From assembly GCA_015655535.1 (NCBI GenBank), contig JAATEW010000016.1, forward strand, positions 1 to 7,911: a DNA stretch of 7,911 nt, written 5' to 3'. Both the position numbers and the translations under genes were made by a program. The notes under the pieces were generated by a model, which worked only from the letters and a program-made list of their open reading frames with translations, ran no database searches and was not told where the DNA came from. Numbering within the stretch: position 1 is the first letter of the stretch; the number at the start of each line of letters is the position of its first letter. Below are positions 5,176 through 7,911 of this stretch, piece by piece. This DNA comes from Hyphomicrobiales bacterium. Lineage in GTDB: Bacteria; Pseudomonadota; Alphaproteobacteria; Rhizobiales; Beijerinckiaceae.

Positions 5176-6846
5176 ATGCAAAGCGACTTCCTTGAATATC
5201 TCGCAAGCAAAGGCATCCTGCGCGATCAGCAAGCCTTCGAAGGCCGGCCCCAAACGCAGCGGCTTGACGCAAACGAAGACGCAGATTGGCTTAGCCTGAC
5301 CAAGCTGACGCCGACGGCTTTCGCTGCTGAGCTTGCCGCCTTTTATGCGTGTCCGCGGGTCCAACGCGCCGATTTGGTTGGGGATCGCTTTGCGGGCAGT
5401 ACTTTGTCGCTACGCTTTCTTAAAGAGGGCCATCTTTTTCCATATGCGGACGCCCAAGGACAATTGACCCTTGCGATCGCAACACCGATCGACGCAGAGA
5501 CGCTGCGTGCTGTCGAGGTCGCGCTCAGGCAAAAGATGCCGCTGGCCGTCGCAACGAACGATGATCTTGATGCCGCGCTCGCGACGACGCAAAGCGCCTC
5601 CGCCATCGCATCGGAACCATCGGAAGCTGTAGCCGCAAGTTCTGACGATCTTGACGATCTCCGCGATCTCGCCCGAGGAGCCCCGGTTGTACGGGCGCTC
5701 GATGATCTCATGAGGCTCGCTGTCGATCAGCGTGCGACGGATCTCCATATCGAGCCCTTCGCTGGCGCTCTGCAGGTACGGTTGCGGATCGATGGCCTTC
5801 TAAAGGCCGTGCCGGCGCCACCGATGAGCATGGCGAAAGGCCTGCTGTCGCGCCTCAAGATCATGGCTGGCTTGAACATTACGGAGCGGCGACTGCCGCA
5901 GGATGGCCGTACACACATCAACGTTGCCGGCGCGGAAATAGATCTCCGCGTTGCGACGATTCCGACTGCCCACGGGGAAAGCGCTGTCATCCGTTTGTTG
6001 CGCAAAGGTTCTGGGCTCGTGGCTTTGAACCAGATCGGCCTATCAGCTCGCGACGATCGCATCCTGCGAAGCGCCCTTCAACTTCCCTTCGGCATGATCA
6101 TCGTGACGGGTCCTACCGGCTCGGGCAAGACGACGACGCTTGCGGCTTCCCTTGCCGAGCTCAACGAGCCAACCCGCAAGGTTTTGACGGTCGAAGATCC
6201 AATCGAATATCAAATTCCCGGCATCAACCAGGTTCAGATCCATCCGACGATCGGTCTCACCTTCGCCGCGGCCTTGCGGTCCTTTTTGCGCCAGGATCCG
6301 GATGTGATCATGGTCGGTGAAATGCGCGACGCCGAAACCGCGCATATGGGCGTCCATGCAGCACTCACCGGCCATCTCGTCTTGACGACGCTCCATACCA
6401 ATACGGCCGCCGGCGCGATTACTCGTCTCATCGACATGGGGGTCGAAAGCTTTCTTCTCGCTTCCTCTGTCAAAGTGCTCATCGGACAGCGTCTCGTGCG
6501 CACGCTCTGCCGCGACTGCAAACAATCGCACGAGCTGACGCTGCAGGATCTCGCGCAAGACACCCGCTACGAAGCTTTGGGCTTTTCCAAAGGAGACATC
6601 GTCTATCATCCCAAAGGCTGCGAATGGTGTGGCTTCACTGGCTTTCGAGGGCGTCAAGGCGTCTTCGAACTGCTCGAAGTCTCGACGGCGATAAGGGAAG
6701 CGATTGGACCCAAAACCGATTCCGCGGAACTCGAGGCGGTCGCACGGAGAGAAGGAATGACCACTATGGCTGAAGACGGCATCGCAAAATGCCGGGCAGG
6801 GCACACGACGATTGATGAAGTCTTCCGCGTCACGATGAGTCTTTAG
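5176..6846 (+). CDS. gspE: Type II secretion ATPase GspE
   Basis: This is the cytoplasmic hexameric ATPase that powers pseudopilus assembly in type II secretion. Its 556 residues fit the family. The N-terminal GspE/MshEN-type domain covers about 55-135, followed by a variable Ala/Ser-rich linker (about 136-165). The ATPase then shows DLHIEP (about 190-195), the Walker A GPTGSGKT (312-319, K318), the Asp box TVEDPIEY (338-345), the Walker B-like VIMVGEMRD (377-385, E382) and the His box LTGHLVLTTLHTN (397-409). The zinc-binding tetracysteine motif is complete: C445-x2-C448 and C482-x2-C485. The start is ATG 5176, because no other start codon is available in frame back to the stop at 5101-5103. 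The upstream ribosome site is weak (see the short upstream ORF). gspF follows after 8 bases. PilB or another related type IV pilus ATPase is possible from the motifs alone, but the tetracysteine and the gspF neighbour favour type II secretion. Confidence 0.9.
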   Translation: MQSDFLEYLASKGILRDQQAFEGRPQTQRLDANEDADWLSLTKLTPTAFAAELAAFYACPRVQRADLVGDRFAGSTLSLRFLKEGHLFPYADAQGQLTLAIATPIDAETLRAVEVALRQKMPLAVATNDDLDAALATTQSASAIASEPSEAVAASSDDLDDLRDLARGAPVVRALDDLMRLAVDQRATDLHIEPFAGALQVRLRIDGLLKAVPAPPMSMAKGLLSRLKIMAGLNITERRLPQDGRTHINVAGAEIDLRVATIPTAHGESAVIRLLRKGSGLVALNQIGLSARDDRILRSALQLPFGMIIVTGPTGSGKTTTLAASLAELNEPTRKVLTVEDPIEYQIPGINQVQIHPTIGLTFAAALRSFLRQDPDVIMVGEMRDAETAHMGVHAALTGHLVLTTLHTNTAAGAITRLIDMGVESFLLASSVKVLIGQRLVRTLCRDCKQSHELTLQDLAQDTRYEALGFSKGDIVYHPKGCEWCGFTGFRGRQGVFELLEVSTAIREAIGPKTDSAELEAVARREGMTTMAEDGIAKCRAGHTTIDEVFRVTMSL

Positions 6847-6854
6847 GTTTCAAG

Positions 6855-7911
6855 ATGCCACAATTTCGGTTTCGAGCCATGGCGCGATCAGGCGAGATTG
6901 TCGCCGGAGAGGTCGAGGCTCCTACACGAGAGGAGGTCGTGAGCCGCGTCGAATATCTCGGTCACATGCTGATCGACGCGGAGCTCGCGGTAAAAGGCGG
7001 CTTTCTGACCAAGGAGGCGAGTTCGCGCGATAAACGACCGCGACCGCGCGACGTCACGCTTTTCCTGCGTCAATTGTCCTTGCTCATTGCCGCCGGACTG
7101 ACGCTTGAAGCCTCATTGCAGACATTGGCTGAGGATTCCAACAAATCTCTTGTCTGGTTTGCCAATAATCTGCGCTCGACGATCACAGCAGGTGACAGTT
7201 TTGCTGAGGCGCTTGAGCGCCATCCGACCCTCATCGAACCGGCCTATATCGCGATGGTCCGTGCGGGCGAAGCTTCTGGGAAACTCGACGCGGTCCTGGG
7301 CGCGATCGTCGAGGATCGCGATCGCCGCGAACTCCTTGCGGAGCGGTTCAGTTCCGCCATCCGATACCCAATGTTTCTCGTGGGTGCCGCAATAGCCATC
7401 CTTTTCTTTTTCTTGATCTTCGTGGTGCCGCAATTCGAGCCCGTTTTCAAGGATCTGGGAAACAAACTGAACGGTGGCGCTGCCTTCGTCCTCGCCATGT
7501 CCAGCTGGCTTCGCGCCAATCTTCAAGTATTCCTTGGCTTCTGGGTGGTCATCGGGCTTGGCGGCTGGCTTCTCCTCCGGAGCCGTGACATCCGTGGCAA
7601 GCTGACGGCGGCGATCATCTCGATCCCGGGCATAGCGGGCCCGATGCGTGATCGGCGTACAGCTCGCTTCATCGGGACTTTAGGGTTGCTCGTTGAGAAC
7701 GGCGTTGCCTTGCCGGCGACTTTGAAAATTCTGCGTGATGTCGTGACCGTACCCCACCTCGTAACAGCGATCGACACCGTACATGAGCAAGTTCGGCATG
7801 GCCGCCGTTTCGCGGACGCGCTTGCGGGCTCAGATCTCCTCCCCCCACTGGCCGTCCGCATGTTGCGGGTAGGAGACGAGACAGGTGACCTTGCCTCGAT
7901 CGCCCGCCATG
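6855..7911 (+). CDS. gspF: Type II secretion inner-membrane platform protein GspF, 3'-truncated
   Basis: ATG 6855 opens a frame that stays open to the window end, giving 352 codons of a protein that normally has about 400. It begins MPQFRFRAMARSGEIVAGEV, the usual GspF N-terminal start. The first cytoplasmic domain carries the family motif VRAGEASGKLDAVL (135-148). The first membrane segment is about 174-193 (hydrophobic, FLVGAAIAILFFFLIFVV) and the second about 226-241. The second cytoplasmic repeat contains MLRVGDETGDLASIARH (336-352), which matches the first repeat. The third membrane segment and the C-terminus are beyond the window. GspF is the platform on which GspE acts to drive pseudopilin assembly. 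The start has AGG 7 bases upstream, inside the gspE stop region, so translation is probably coupled. The genes after it are likely gspG and other pseudopilins, but they are not visible. Confidence 0.9.
   Translation, partial: MPQFRFRAMARSGEIVAGEVEAPTREEVVSRVEYLGHMLIDAELAVKGGFLTKEASSRDKRPRPRDVTLFLRQLSLLIAAGLTLEASLQTLAEDSNKSLVWFANNLRSTITAGDSFAEALERHPTLIEPAYIAMVRAGEASGKLDAVLGAIVEDRDRRELLAERFSSAIRYPMFLVGAAIAILFFFLIFVVPQFEPVFKDLGNKLNGGAAFVLAMSSWLRANLQVFLGFWVVIGLGGWLLLRSRDIRGKLTAAIISIPGIAGPMRDRRTARFIGTLGLLVENGVALPATLKILRDVVTVPHLVTAIDTVHEQVRHGRRFADALAGSDLLPPLAVRMLRVGDETGDLASIARH

Noticed and set aside
6043..6804. Open frame of 253 codons on the minus strand
   Set aside because: Antisense to the gspE ATPase core, a common artefact of high-GC reading frames.

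Overview
The window looks like the chromosome of a Gram-negative proteobacterium. The moderately high GC content, the codon use, the two-membrane secretion genes and the style of the exported hypothetical proteins best suit an alphaproteobacterium of the Rhizobiales type. That placement is an inference; no rRNA or other taxonomic marker is present.

Layout. (1) Positions 1-480 (+) hold the C-terminal part of an unrecognised conserved-type protein whose start lies outside the window. (2) Positions 481-683 have no convincing gene, only a stem-loop at 528-568. (3) Positions 684-1028 (-) encode a small exported protein of unknown function with a clear signal peptide and ribosome binding site. (4) Positions 1029-1246 form a divergent regulatory region with repeated GCGTTAA boxes, including a perfect 9-bp-arm dyad at 1124-1149. 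The region leads into a 46-codon ORF at 1247-1387 (+) with a consensus Shine-Dalgarno sequence. (5) Positions 1488-4983 (-) hold two genes in the same direction, 22 bases apart. The upstream gene is a large exported alkaline-phosphatase-superfamily protein and the downstream one is an exported ClpP/crotonase-like protein fused to Sel1 repeats. (6) Positions 4984-5175 are a second divergent intergenic region with a 23-codon upstream ORF. (7) Positions 5176-7911 (+) hold type II secretion genes: gspE (complete) and gspF (cut by the window end), 8 bases apart.

How they may work together. GspE is the cytoplasmic hexameric ATPase and GspF the inner-membrane platform protein of a type II secretion system, which moves folded periplasmic proteins across the outer membrane. 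The divergent pair next to it encodes proteins that both appear to enter the periplasm. They could be substrates or accessory factors of this system, but the sequence shows only proximity.

Nothing in the window is clearly a novel system. The most interesting points are: the phosphatase-like protein has Ala at the site where I expect the Thr nucleophile, plus a changed second metal motif; the strongly Shine-Dalgarno-led 46-codon ORF beside a repeated-box operator; and the short upstream ORF ending 4 bases before gspE. No tRNA, rRNA, CRISPR array, insertion sequence or transposase gene was seen.
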